Positions 53,029 through 61,104 of a DNA stretch of 64,000 nt are shown here, piece after piece. This DNA comes from Pseudoalteromonas rubra (GTDB taxonomy: Bacteria; Pseudomonadota; Gammaproteobacteria; Enterobacterales; Alteromonadaceae): positions 173,095 to 237,094 of the forward strand of contig NZ_PNCJ01000007.1 of NCBI RefSeq assembly GCF_005887115.1. The letters run 5' to 3'. The notes beneath the pieces are model-generated. The model saw nothing but the letters and a program-made list of their open reading frames with translations, had not been told where the DNA came from and did no database searches. Positions within the stretch are counted from its first letter, which is position 1; each line of letters opens with the position of its first letter. Made by a program: the position numbers and the translations under genes.

Positions 53029-54267
53029 TCAGACTTTCTTAAACAGCAAAGAGCCATTTGTGCCACCGAACCCAAATGAGTTACATAGCGCATAGTCTAG
53101 CTTAGCATCACGTGCCGTGTGTGGTACGTAATCCAAATCGCACCCTTCATCAGGATTATCCAGATTGATGGTCGGTGTTACTTTTTGATGTTGTAACGAC
53201 AAAATACTGATGATCGACTCTACAGAACCCGCAGCACCCAATAAGTGGCCCATCATAGACTTGGATGAGCTTACCATCACGTCTTTCGCCGCATTACCAA
53301 AGATAGACTTCACTGCTGAAGTTTCTGCTTTGTCACCCGCCGATGTAGACGTACCGTGGGCATTGATATAACCGACCTGCTCGGCATTTACACCTGCGTC
53401 TTGTAAGGCATTTTCCATCGCCAGCGCAGCACCTGCACCATCTTCTGGCGGTGACGTCATGTGATAAGCATCGCCACTCATACCAAAGCCAACCAGCTCT
53501 GCGTAGATTTTCGCGCCACGTGCTTTCGCATGCTCATATTCTTCAAGCACGATCACACCCGCGCCGTCTGCCAGGACGAAGCCGTCACGATCTTTATCCC
53601 AAGGGCGAGACGCCGCTTGTGGATCATCATTGCGTGTCGATAAAGCGCGCGCTGCACTAAAGCCACCCATACCGATTGGGGTTGACGCTTTCTCTGCACC
53701 ACCGGCAACCATCGCATCCGCATCGCCGTAGGCAATCATACGTGCCGCGTGCCCGATATTATGCAGGCCTGTCGTACATGCCGTCACAATAGAAATATTA
53801 GGGCCTTGCAGGCCGTGCATGATGGACAAATGACCTGAGATCATATTAATGATGGTCGAGGGCACATAAAAAGGAGACAACTTGCGCGGGCCACTGTTGA
53901 GCAGCTTCACATGGTTTTCTTCAATCAGTGTCAGGCCCCCGATCCCAGATCCCACAGCGACACCAACGCGTTTGGCATTTTCTTCTGTGATTTCCAGTCC
54001 GGAATCTTTAAGCGCCTGTACGCCCGCCGCGATACCGTACTGAATGAACAAGTCCATTTTCTTGGCATCTTTCTTTGACATGTATTGAGTCTCGTCAAAA
54101 TCATTGACCAGACCCGCAAATTTGGTACCGAACTGAGTTGTGTCAAAGTGTGTGATATTGCGAATACCACTTCGGCCTTCTAACAAGCCCTGCCAGGTTG
54201 ACTCCACGTCATTACCTAGCGGCGTCAACATACCTAAGCCAGTTACTACGACTCGACGTTTAGCCAC
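53029..54267 (-). CDS. fabF: 3-oxoacyl-ACP synthase II
   Basis: A 412-residue condensing enzyme that extends acyl-ACP with malonyl-ACP. The catalytic Cys-His-His are present: Cys in [16 protein letters not shown], His in [12 protein letters not shown] and His in [13 protein letters not shown]. The start is a GTG at 54267 with GGAGGAA 5 bases before; a TTG 12 bases upstream overlaps that site and is not favoured. It follows acpP by 83 bases and ends at a terminator. Confidence 0.95.
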   Translation of the reverse strand: MAKRRVVVTGLGMLTPLGNDVESTWQGLLEGRSGIRNITHFDTTQFGTKFAGLVNDFDETQYMSKKDAKKMDLFIQYGIAAGVQALKDSGLEITEENAKRVGVAVGSGIGGLTLIEENHVKLLNSGPRKLSPFYVPSTIINMISGHLSIMHGLQGPNISIVTACTTGLHNIGHAARMIAYGDADAMVAGGAEKASTPIGMGGFSAARALSTRNDDPQAASRPWDKDRDGFVLADGAGVIVLEEYEHAKARGAKIYAELVGFGMSGDAYHMTSPPEDGAGAALAMENALQDAGVNAEQVGYINAHGTSTSAGDKAETSAVKSIFGNAAKDVMVSSSKSMMGHLLGAAGSVESIISILSLQHQKVTPTINLDNPDEGCDLDYVPHTARDAKLDYALCNSFGFGGTNGSLLFKKV

Positions 54268-54350
54268 GGTTTCCTCCAAAAGGGATTTTCGAAATGATGG
54301 GGGGATAAAGAATCAGGGCAGCGAACGCTGCCCTAATTTAAAGTCGTTAA

Positions 54351-54587
54351 TTACTCAGCGTGAGCAGTAACGTAGTCGATCGCTGCCTGAACAGTCGTGA
54401 TTTTCTCAGCTTCTTCGTCAGGGATTTCAGTGTCGAACTCTTCTTCCAGAGCCATTACCAGCTCAACAGTATCAAGAGAATCAGCACCCAGATCGTCTAC
54501 GAAAGACGCTTCTGATTTTACTTCTTCTTCTTTAACACCTAGTTGCTCAACGATGATTTTTTTTACGCGTTCTTGGATGTCGCTCAT
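54351..54587 (-). CDS. acpP: Acyl carrier protein
   Basis: A 78-residue acidic protein. The phosphopantetheine Ser is in [18 protein letters not shown] (near residue 37). It carries growing fatty acids between the enzymes of the surrounding operon. Length and charge are typical. Confidence 0.97.
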   Translation of the reverse strand: MSDIQERVKKIIVEQLGVKEEEVKSEASFVDDLGADSLDTVELVMALEEEFDTEIPDEEAEKITTVQAAIDYVTAHAE

Positions 54588-54796
54588 TCTTCTTTCCTTT
54601 ATTTAAACGCTATCGCGTTAATTTCAGATTGCGGCGTAGTTTACGGCGCATCATACTGTGATTCAAGGATTGACCATGACTTTTTTTTCTGGTCAAACCT
54701 GTTACTAAATATTTTGTACTTTTATCGCCTATTTTAATAGCGATTTCAAGTAAGATTGCCGCAAGATCACAAAAACTTCAACCTCGCGTACAATTG

Positions 54797-55543
54797 TTAC
54801 ACCATGTACATAGCGCCATTTACGTGCAAAGTTTCGCCTGAAACATAGGCACCAGCATCTGATGCAAGGTAAACCGCCGCTGCTGCGATCTCTTCTGGCT
54901 TACCAAGACGCCCTGCTGGCACGTTCGCGAGCGTTGCCGCCTTTTGCTCGTCAGTTAGCTCATCAGTCATGTCTGTTTGGATAAAACCAGGTGCGATAAC
55001 ATTCACAGTGATACCACGTGATGCGACTTCGCGTGCCATCGACTTCGAAAAACCAATCACGCCAGCTTTAGCCGCTGCATAGTTCGCCTGACCAGCGTTA
55101 CCCATTGTGCCTACTACTGAGCCGATATTGATGATACGGCCTGATTTTTTCTTCATCATAGGACGCAAAACCGCCTTCGACAAACGGAAAATTGAGCTCA
55201 GGTTAGTATCAAGGATATCATCCCACTCCTGGTCCTTCATTCGCATCAACAGGTTGTCACGGGTAATACCGGCATTGTTAACCAAGACATCTACATCACC
55301 CAGGTCTTGTTTGATTGCCTGCAGAGTTGCTTCAATTGACTCAGCATCGGTTACGTTAAGTTTGTACCCTTTACCATTTTCGCCGAGGTAGTCAGAAATT
55401 TTTTCTGCACCTGACTCACTTGTTGCGGTACCCGCTACTTTTGCACCTTGTGCAACCATCGCATTTGCAATGGCTTTACCAATACCACGGCTCGCGCCTG
55501 TAACAAGTACTACTTTACCTGTTAAATCAAATAGGTTTGTCAT
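54797..55543 (-). CDS. fabG: 3-oxoacyl-ACP reductase
   Basis: A 248-residue short-chain dehydrogenase. NADP is bound by VTGASRGIGKAIA (residues 14-26). The catalytic Ser, Tyr and Lys are in NIGSVVGTMGNAGQANYAAAK-like stretch near 135-155. It reduces the keto group in each fatty acid elongation cycle. A 209-base gap with the acpP promoter separates it from acpP. Confidence 0.96.
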   Translation of the reverse strand: MTNLFDLTGKVVLVTGASRGIGKAIANAMVAQGAKVAGTATSESGAEKISDYLGENGKGYKLNVTDAESIEATLQAIKQDLGDVDVLVNNAGITRDNLLMRMKDQEWDDILDTNLSSIFRLSKAVLRPMMKKKSGRIINIGSVVGTMGNAGQANYAAAKAGVIGFSKSMAREVASRGITVNVIAPGFIQTDMTDELTDEQKAATLANVPAGRLGKPEEIAAAAVYLASDAGAYVSGETLHVNGAMYMV

Positions 55544-55558
55544 CTTAATTTCCGTTAT

Positions 55559-56485
55559 TTACTTTGCAGATGTAAGAGAAGCAACGTCGTTTACCGCGCT
55601 ACATGCAACAGATTTATCAATGCGCTTTGCCAGGCCAGTCAGGACTTTACCTGGACCAAACTCATACGCCTGCGTGATCCCGTCTTTTGCTAATTGCTGA
55701 ACCGTCTCAGTCCAACGAACCGGACTGTATAACTGGCGAATAAGCGCATCTTTAATCGCTTCACCACTTTCTTGCGCAACAACGTCGACATTATTGATCA
55801 CTGGAAAGTTTGGTGCTGAAAACTCGATTTCGGCAAGATCTGTTGCAAGTTGCTCCGCAGCCGGTTTCATTAATGCACAGTGAGAAGGCACACTCACCGC
55901 TAATGGCAATGCACGCTTCGCGCCCGCCTCTTTACAAGCTTCTGACGCACGCTCTACCGCTTCTTTATGACCAGCAATGACCACCTGGCCCGGAGAGTTG
56001 AAATTGACCGGCGCCACGACTTGATGCTCAGACTGTTCCTCACAGATCGTCGCAATGGTATCATCATCCAGACCTATGATTGCAGCCATAGACCCCGTAC
56101 CAGTCGGTACTGCTTGTTGCATATACAGACCACGTTTTTCAACCAGTTTAACGGCAGTAGACAGTTCTAGTACACCTGCACATACCAGGGCAGAGTATTC
56201 GCCCAGGCTATGGCCAGCCAGCACCAATTCAGCATCGACCTGCTCGCTCTGCCATTGACGGAAAATAGCCACACTGGCTGTGAGCAATGCAGGCTGAGTA
56301 CGGTGTGTTTCATTTAATTCGCTTTCAGGGCCGTCTAATACTAATTTAGCCAGGTCATATCCTAATGCAGCAGAGGCTTCTGCAAACGTATCCTGAACAA
56401 CTTGAGAAGTTTCTAATAATTCCGATAGCATGCCTACGCTCTGAGAGCCCTGGCCTGGGAATAGTAAAGCAATCTTTTGTGACAT
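55559..56485 (-). CDS. fabD: Malonyl-CoA:ACP transacylase
   Basis: A 308-residue acyltransferase. The N-terminal FPGQGSQSVGML and the nucleophile elbow GHSLGEYSAL (Ser near residue 92) with a His in VPSHCALM are all present. It loads malonyl groups onto ACP. It is 15 bases from fabG and 59 from plsX, in the standard operon. Confidence 0.95.
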   Translation of the reverse strand: MSQKIALLFPGQGSQSVGMLSELLETSQVVQDTFAEASAALGYDLAKLVLDGPESELNETHRTQPALLTASVAIFRQWQSEQVDAELVLAGHSLGEYSALVCAGVLELSTAVKLVEKRGLYMQQAVPTGTGSMAAIIGLDDDTIATICEEQSEHQVVAPVNFNSPGQVVIAGHKEAVERASEACKEAGAKRALPLAVSVPSHCALMKPAAEQLATDLAEIEFSAPNFPVINNVDVVAQESGEAIKDALIRQLYSPVRWTETVQQLAKDGITQAYEFGPGKVLTGLAKRIDKSVACSAVNDVASLTSAK

Positions 56486-56544
56486 AGTGTGCTCTTTTGA
56501 TTTCTATATTCTGCCTTTTCCTTAGCCACACTATTTGGATGAAA

Positions 56545-57588
56545 CTAGGATCTGGCAGATGTCTCTTCAACCGGCGCCATTTCTTCAAAGGCCGCCTGGA
56601 TTTTATCTGGAATACGTCTATCGATCTCTCTGGCTGCTTCTTCAATCGCAGCCATAAATGCCTTCTTCGACGCATTTCCGTGACTTTTCACTACAATACC
56701 GCGCAATCCTACCAGACTTGCGCCGTTATACTGGTCGGGGTTCACACGTTTATACAGTTTTTTTATGACGGGCCTGAGTAAAAACGCCAGACATCGGTAA
56801 AAAAGGTGTTTTTTCAACGCTTTTGTGAACTTAAACATGATAAGTTTGGCAATTCCTTCACAAGTTTTCAATGCGACATTGCCAACAAACCCCTCACATA
56901 CAATGACGTCTGATTTACCTGAAAATATATCACTGCCCTCACAATACCCCTGATAATTGATCACTTTGCAATCATGCATAAGCTTGGCTGCTTGCTTAAT
57001 ACCATCGTGACCTTTTATATCTTCGAGGCCAATGTTAAGCAAATGAACTTTGGGTTTGTCGAGTTTAAGCGCGGCACCTGCAACAATCGACCCCATTATA
57101 GCAAACTGCAACAGGGTTTCCGGATCACATTGCACGTTAGCGCCAAGATCCAGTAGATACACAGGTTGTTTCTTTTCAGTGGGTACGGAAGTGATCAGTG
57201 CTGGTCGCTTTATACCAGGGAGCATCTTCAGTACATAGTGCGCCATCGATAGCAACGCGCCCGTATTACCAGAGCTCACACAGGCTTGTGCCTGACCGGC
57301 TTTGACCAGATCCAATGCTACGCGCATAGAAGAATTTCGCTTGTTACGTAACGCCTGAGCGGGATCGCAGGTATTGGTCACCACTTCATCACAGTGCTTA
57401 ACAATAAGACGTGGATGAGACAGTGCATTGGCTTTTTCGAGCGCCTCTTCCAAAACGGAACGATTGCCACATAAGAGTAGGATTAAGCGAGGATGTTTTT
57501 CGACTGCAGCGATTGCGGCAGGAATTGATGAACGGGGGCCGTAATCGCCCCCCATCATATCTAACGCTATGGTTAGATCAGCGTGCAT
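56545..57588 (-). CDS. plsX: Phosphate acyltransferase
   Basis: A 347-residue enzyme making acyl-phosphate from acyl-ACP for phospholipid synthesis. The family start [19 protein letters not shown] and the [18 protein letters not shown] and [13 protein letters not shown] stretches are clear. It lies 10 bases downstream of rpmF, as usual. Confidence 0.95.
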   Translation of the reverse strand: MHADLTIALDMMGGDYGPRSSIPAAIAAVEKHPRLILLLCGNRSVLEEALEKANALSHPRLIVKHCDEVVTNTCDPAQALRNKRNSSMRVALDLVKAGQAQACVSSGNTGALLSMAHYVLKMLPGIKRPALITSVPTEKKQPVYLLDLGANVQCDPETLLQFAIMGSIVAGAALKLDKPKVHLLNIGLEDIKGHDGIKQAAKLMHDCKVINYQGYCEGSDIFSGKSDVIVCEGFVGNVALKTCEGIAKLIMFKFTKALKKHLFYRCLAFLLRPVIKKLYKRVNPDQYNGASLVGLRGIVVKSHGNASKKAFMAAIEEAAREIDRRIPDKIQAAFEEMAPVEETSARS

Positions 57589-57598
57589 AAGTAATCTC

Positions 57599-57769
57599 TT
57601 ACTTAGAAATTACTTTTTCGCCTTTGTAGTAACCGTCAGCAGTTACGTGGTGACGACGGTGAGTCTCACCAGAAACTTGATCTACAGTTAGTGTAGGACC
57701 GTTAATAGCATCGTGTGAACGACGCATGCCACGACGTGAACGTGACACTTTACTTTTTTGTACCGCCAT
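57599..57769 (-). CDS. rpmF: 50S ribosomal protein L32
   Basis: A 56-residue basic protein: [18 protein letters not shown] at the start and [11 protein letters not shown] at the end. There are no Cys pairs, so it is the zinc-free form. It sits between yceD (11 bases upstream) and plsX (10 bases downstream), exactly the conserved order. Its short length hides it from most simple frame searches. Confidence 0.95.
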   Translation of the reverse strand: MAVQKSKVSRSRRGMRRSHDAINGPTLTVDQVSGETHRRHHVTADGYYKGEKVISK

Positions 57770-57780
57770 TAGCCTATCTC

Positions 57781-58305
57781 CTAAGAATCTTTCTTAAGTT
57801 GTTTTAAAATTTCAAATGGATTTGGTTTGCTCTCTTGTTCTTCTATATCACCAAAGCTAACTGGCTTATCAGAAAATGAACAGGATGCTTCTGTATGCTT
57901 AGGAACGATGGGGATCGCCAGTATCAACTCATCTTCGACAATTTGCCGCAGATTAATCTCACCTTCTTCATCCAACTCCACAACATCATAGCACTCAGGG
58001 AGTTCTTCCGACTCTGCACCTAATCCGACTGGCGAATACGCAAAGTCTTGTTCCAAATCCAACCCTAATTCATCGTTACAACGCTGACATAACACGGTGA
58101 CTTTGGCTTGCACGCTTCCACGTACTACAACCAAACCTTGCTGGTCTGTTTCGCAACGAATAGTTACCGCTATTTCACCTACTTGATCTTGCACAACTTG
58201 CTGCAAACGAGAAAGTTCTTCAAGCGCAATAACACCGTCATAACTGGCCCGGCGCTGTGCCGCTTTGCAAGGATCAATGGTGATGGGAATTTTCACCTTT
58301 TGCAT
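57781..58305 (-). CDS. yceD: YceD family 23S rRNA accumulation protein
   Basis: A 174-residue acidic protein of DUF177. A Cys pair, [13 protein letters not shown], is in the middle and the second half is strongly acidic. The family is linked to 23S rRNA accumulation and precedes rpmF in most bacteria. It is divergent from maf. Confidence 0.9.
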   Translation of the reverse strand: MQKVKIPITIDPCKAAQRRASYDGVIALEELSRLQQVVQDQVGEIAVTIRCETDQQGLVVVRGSVQAKVTVLCQRCNDELGLDLEQDFAYSPVGLGAESEELPECYDVVELDEEGEINLRQIVEDELILAIPIVPKHTEASCSFSDKPVSFGDIEEQESKPNPFEILKQLKKDS

Positions 58306-58425
58306 AGGGGCTGCATCATATAGATAGTTAGTGCTTTAGTCAAAGCAAAATTAAACTTTCATATTGTTTTTAACCACGTTGTGATTATCCTATGGAGAAT
58401 TTTCTACAACGCAGTGACGGTACTT

Positions 58426-59013
58426 ATGAAATCACCACTTATATTAGCCTCCAGCTCGCCATTTAGGCAGCAAATTTTAGCAAAATTGTGCCTGCCATTT
58501 GACAGCTTTTCTCCCGACATTGATGAATCAGGTTTGCCTGCTGAGGCGCCTGTTGAGCTGGTTGCCAGGTTAAGTGAAAGCAAAGCGCGTGTCGCGCATC
58601 AACATTATAGCAGTGGATTGGTGATTGGCTCAGATCAGGTCGCTTTATTTGACGGCAAGATCCTCGGCAAACCTCATACGGTGGAAAATGCCCATGCACA
58701 GCTTAAACAATTCAGCGGCCAGGTGGTCACGTTTCTCACCGGATTATGCGTCTATCAGCTTGAGACACAGCGGGCTGTTACTAAAGTCGTGCCGTTTAAG
58801 GTCCATTTTCGTCAGCTAACAGACGCCCAGATAGAACACTATGTCGCAAAAGAGCAGCCGCTTAACTGTGCGGGGAGTTTTAAAAGTGAAGGACTGGGTA
58901 TTTGCCTGTTCGACAAACTAGAGGGAGACGACCCCAATACGTTAATTGGGCTCCCTCTGATCGAACTGACTAAATCACTGGCAGAGTTCGGCGTCGACGT
59001 ACTCGGGCAATAA
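58426..59013 (+). CDS. Maf/YceF family nucleoside triphosphate pyrophosphatase
   Basis: A 195-residue pyrophosphatase of the Maf fold. The ATG at 58426 gives the normal start MKSPLILASSSPFRQQIL; the longer frame from 58381 is not conserved. Marks are ASSSPFR, DIDESG and GSDQVALFDG. The YceF branch hydrolyses m7GTP; assigning that branch is from neighbourhood and sequence style. Its 3' end overlaps the 3' end of the opposite-strand HAD gene by 39 bases. Confidence 0.88.
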   Translation: MKSPLILASSSPFRQQILAKLCLPFDSFSPDIDESGLPAEAPVELVARLSESKARVAHQHYSSGLVIGSDQVALFDGKILGKPHTVENAHAQLKQFSGQVVTFLTGLCVYQLETQRAVTKVVPFKVHFRQLTDAQIEHYVAKEQPLNCAGSFKSEGLGICLFDKLEGDDPNTLIGLPLIELTKSLAEFGVDVLGQ

Positions 59014-59643
59014 AAACGCCATAAGCTGTGCATAATTATCGCATACGGCTAACGGCACGTATTTTTTAAGCTGCGCGGCACTGGCCGCGCCGAGTGTTAC
59101 TGCAACGGCAGGCACATTCGCATTATTGGCCAACTGCATATCAATAGCGGTATCACCGACCATGACGGCATCATCAGGATTAACATCCAGCTCGCATAAG
59201 ATTTGTTGCAGCATATCCGGATCGGGTTTTGATTTTGCGTCATCTGCCGTTTTAGTAATACTAAAATAATCACTCAAGCCACTTTGTGCCAGCAGGTTAT
59301 CCAAACCAATCCGACTCTTTCCTGTCGCGACAGCCAACAAGTACCCTTCAGCTTTGAGTGCAGACAGCAACACTTCAACTCCGGTAAAGACCACTGCCGG
59401 AGTTGTGTCTTCTTTATATAGGCGCTTATAAGTCAGTGCTAAATCAGCCACGTTTTCTTGATGCTCTGGGAACAAAGTCGCCATGGCCTTTTCTAACGAC
59501 AAGCCGATTATTGACTTGGACGCTTCATCAGAGACAGGGTCAAGGCCATGGGCGGTCGTCACTTTACGTATGGTATTAACAATTTTTGGTACTGTGTCCA
59601 TCACAGTACCGTCCCAGTCGAATATAACCAGCTTACGCGTCAT
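58975..59643 (-). CDS. HAD-family hydrolase (phosphoglycolate phosphatase-like)
   Basis: A 222-residue phosphatase. Motif I is FDWDGTVMDT (catalytic Asp near residues 9 and 11), followed by AVATGKSRIGLDN (motif II/III) and MVGDTAIDMQLA (motif IV). It lies next to rluC, overlapping its end by 11 bases on the same strand, as in other gammaproteobacteria. The physiological substrate is not known. Confidence 0.88.
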   Translation of the reverse strand: MTRKLVIFDWDGTVMDTVPKIVNTIRKVTTAHGLDPVSDEASKSIIGLSLEKAMATLFPEHQENVADLALTYKRLYKEDTTPAVVFTGVEVLLSALKAEGYLLAVATGKSRIGLDNLLAQSGLSDYFSITKTADDAKSKPDPDMLQQILCELDVNPDDAVMVGDTAIDMQLANNANVPAVAVTLGAASAAQLKKYVPLAVCDNYAQLMAFLLPEYVDAELCQ

Positions 59644-60595
59644 TATTGCTCCTGAGCTTAGACAAACAATGCTCCAGCGCTTTATCTAATGGCGCTTCGA
59701 CATGTAATGTGGTTTCATGCTTTGGATGAATAAACCTCAGCTCCCGGGCATGCAGGAATAACCGACCCAGGCCCATCTGACGCATTCTGCTGTCGAACAC
59801 CTGATCGCCATATTTATCATCACACGCTATTGGGTGGCCTTTACATTGCGTATGTACACGGATCTGGTGAGTGCGCCCCGTGACCGGTGATGCCTGCACT
59901 AACGTTGCCCCCTCAAAGCGTTCTAATACCCGAAAACGAGTGTGTGAGGCTTTGCCCTCTTCTTGATCAACCCGCACGACCCGCTCACCCGACTGCAGCG
60001 TATTTTTGCGCAGTGGTTCAGTAACATTCTTATGTTTAGCCGACCACTCACCACACACCAGTGCCCAGTAATTCTTCTCCATGGTTTTTTCTCTGAGCTG
60101 TTCGTGCAGCCCTTTGAGAATAGCGCGACGTTTCGAGATCAAGAGACAGCCCGACGTATCGCGATCGAGACGATGTACTAACTCTAAATTTCTTTCTTCC
60201 GGACGCAATGCACGAATGGCCTCGATCAACCCGTAACTTAAACCACTGCCGCCATGCACCGCCATACCTGATGGCTTATTGATTACTATCAAGTACTTAT
60301 CTTCATACAGAATCGCGTCTTCCAACCCGGCGACTTTATCCAGATTTTTTGGTACAAACTCGGATTTCTCAGCAACTTTTACCGGCGGAATACGCACTTC
60401 ATCATTCAGTTGTAGCTTATAAACTGGCTTCACCCGCTTTTTGTTAACCCTGACCTCCCCTTTGCGAAGAATTTTGTAGATTGCACTCTTTGGCACCCCT
60501 TTAAGGTGGGTAAGCAAAAAGTTATCTATACGCTGACCGAGTTGGTCTTCTGTTATGGTTACAAAACTTACCTTTAAGCCGGTTTTTTCTGACAT
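59633..60595 (-). CDS. rluC: 23S rRNA pseudouridine synthase C
   Basis: A 320-residue enzyme. Residues 15-75 are an S4 RNA-binding domain (QRIDNFLLTHLKGVPK). The catalytic Asp is in VHRLDRDTSGCLL near residue 143. It modifies three uridines in 23S rRNA in E. coli. It is divergent from rne, as is typical. Confidence 0.93.
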   Translation of the reverse strand: MSEKTGLKVSFVTITEDQLGQRIDNFLLTHLKGVPKSAIYKILRKGEVRVNKKRVKPVYKLQLNDEVRIPPVKVAEKSEFVPKNLDKVAGLEDAILYEDKYLIVINKPSGMAVHGGSGLSYGLIEAIRALRPEERNLELVHRLDRDTSGCLLISKRRAILKGLHEQLREKTMEKNYWALVCGEWSAKHKNVTEPLRKNTLQSGERVVRVDQEEGKASHTRFRVLERFEGATLVQASPVTGRTHQIRVHTQCKGHPIACDDKYGDQVFDSRMRQMGLGRLFLHARELRFIHPKHETTLHVEAPLDKALEHCLSKLRSNNDA

Positions 60596-61104
60596 TGCCT
60601 AATCACTGAATTGAGTAATAATTTAGTTGCTATCACGCGGGTATTAGTGGGATAATCGGCCCGCCTATCTTTGCGAGCGTGCTTTTTATCGCATTGATGC
60701 CGCTGTGATGCACATCTTGGGTGGAGGATCATACAGATTAGAGCTGAGATTTCCACAGCTTTATCGACCAAGCCCAGTGACAAATACGTGCGTTTAATCT
60801 GAAATGAAGCGTGTAATAGTTCATTGCACTGATTAAACACAGCTAAATAACCGAAATTAAAAGCAATAATTATTAATGTCTTGTGTAGTTTAGTCGGGAT
60901 AGGTTCAGGCCCGTGCGACATCCGCAAGTTGAGTAAAACACTCAGTAACCCGCCACTTATAAAGCAGTGTGGCATAAGCGTTACATGCGGAAGTAAATGA
61001 TTGTTCCCGTCTCCCAGTCGTGAGACTGCATTATAAAAATAGGAACACTGACCCCCTGAACTAACAAGCACAGGCAAAGTGTAAAAATTAAGTAGAGTAA
61101 AAAT
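60596..61104 (+). other. Long rne upstream region
   Basis: A 509-base stretch between rluC and rne without any supported gene. It must carry the divergent promoters and a long rne leader. In E. coli the rne leader is about 360 bases and is bound by RNase E to control its own amount; a similar arrangement is likely here. The most structured part is at 61003-61046. Confidence 0.65.
61003..61046 (+). promoter_or_regulatory. Hairpin in the rne leader
   Basis: An outer stem GTTCC (61003-61007) pairs with GGAAC (61042-61046), and an inner stem GTCTC (61009-61013) pairs with GAGAC (61022-61026). It lies 58 bases upstream of the rne start. Position suggests a role like the autoregulatory hairpins of enteric rne, but sequence identity to them was not tested. 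Confidence 0.5.
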
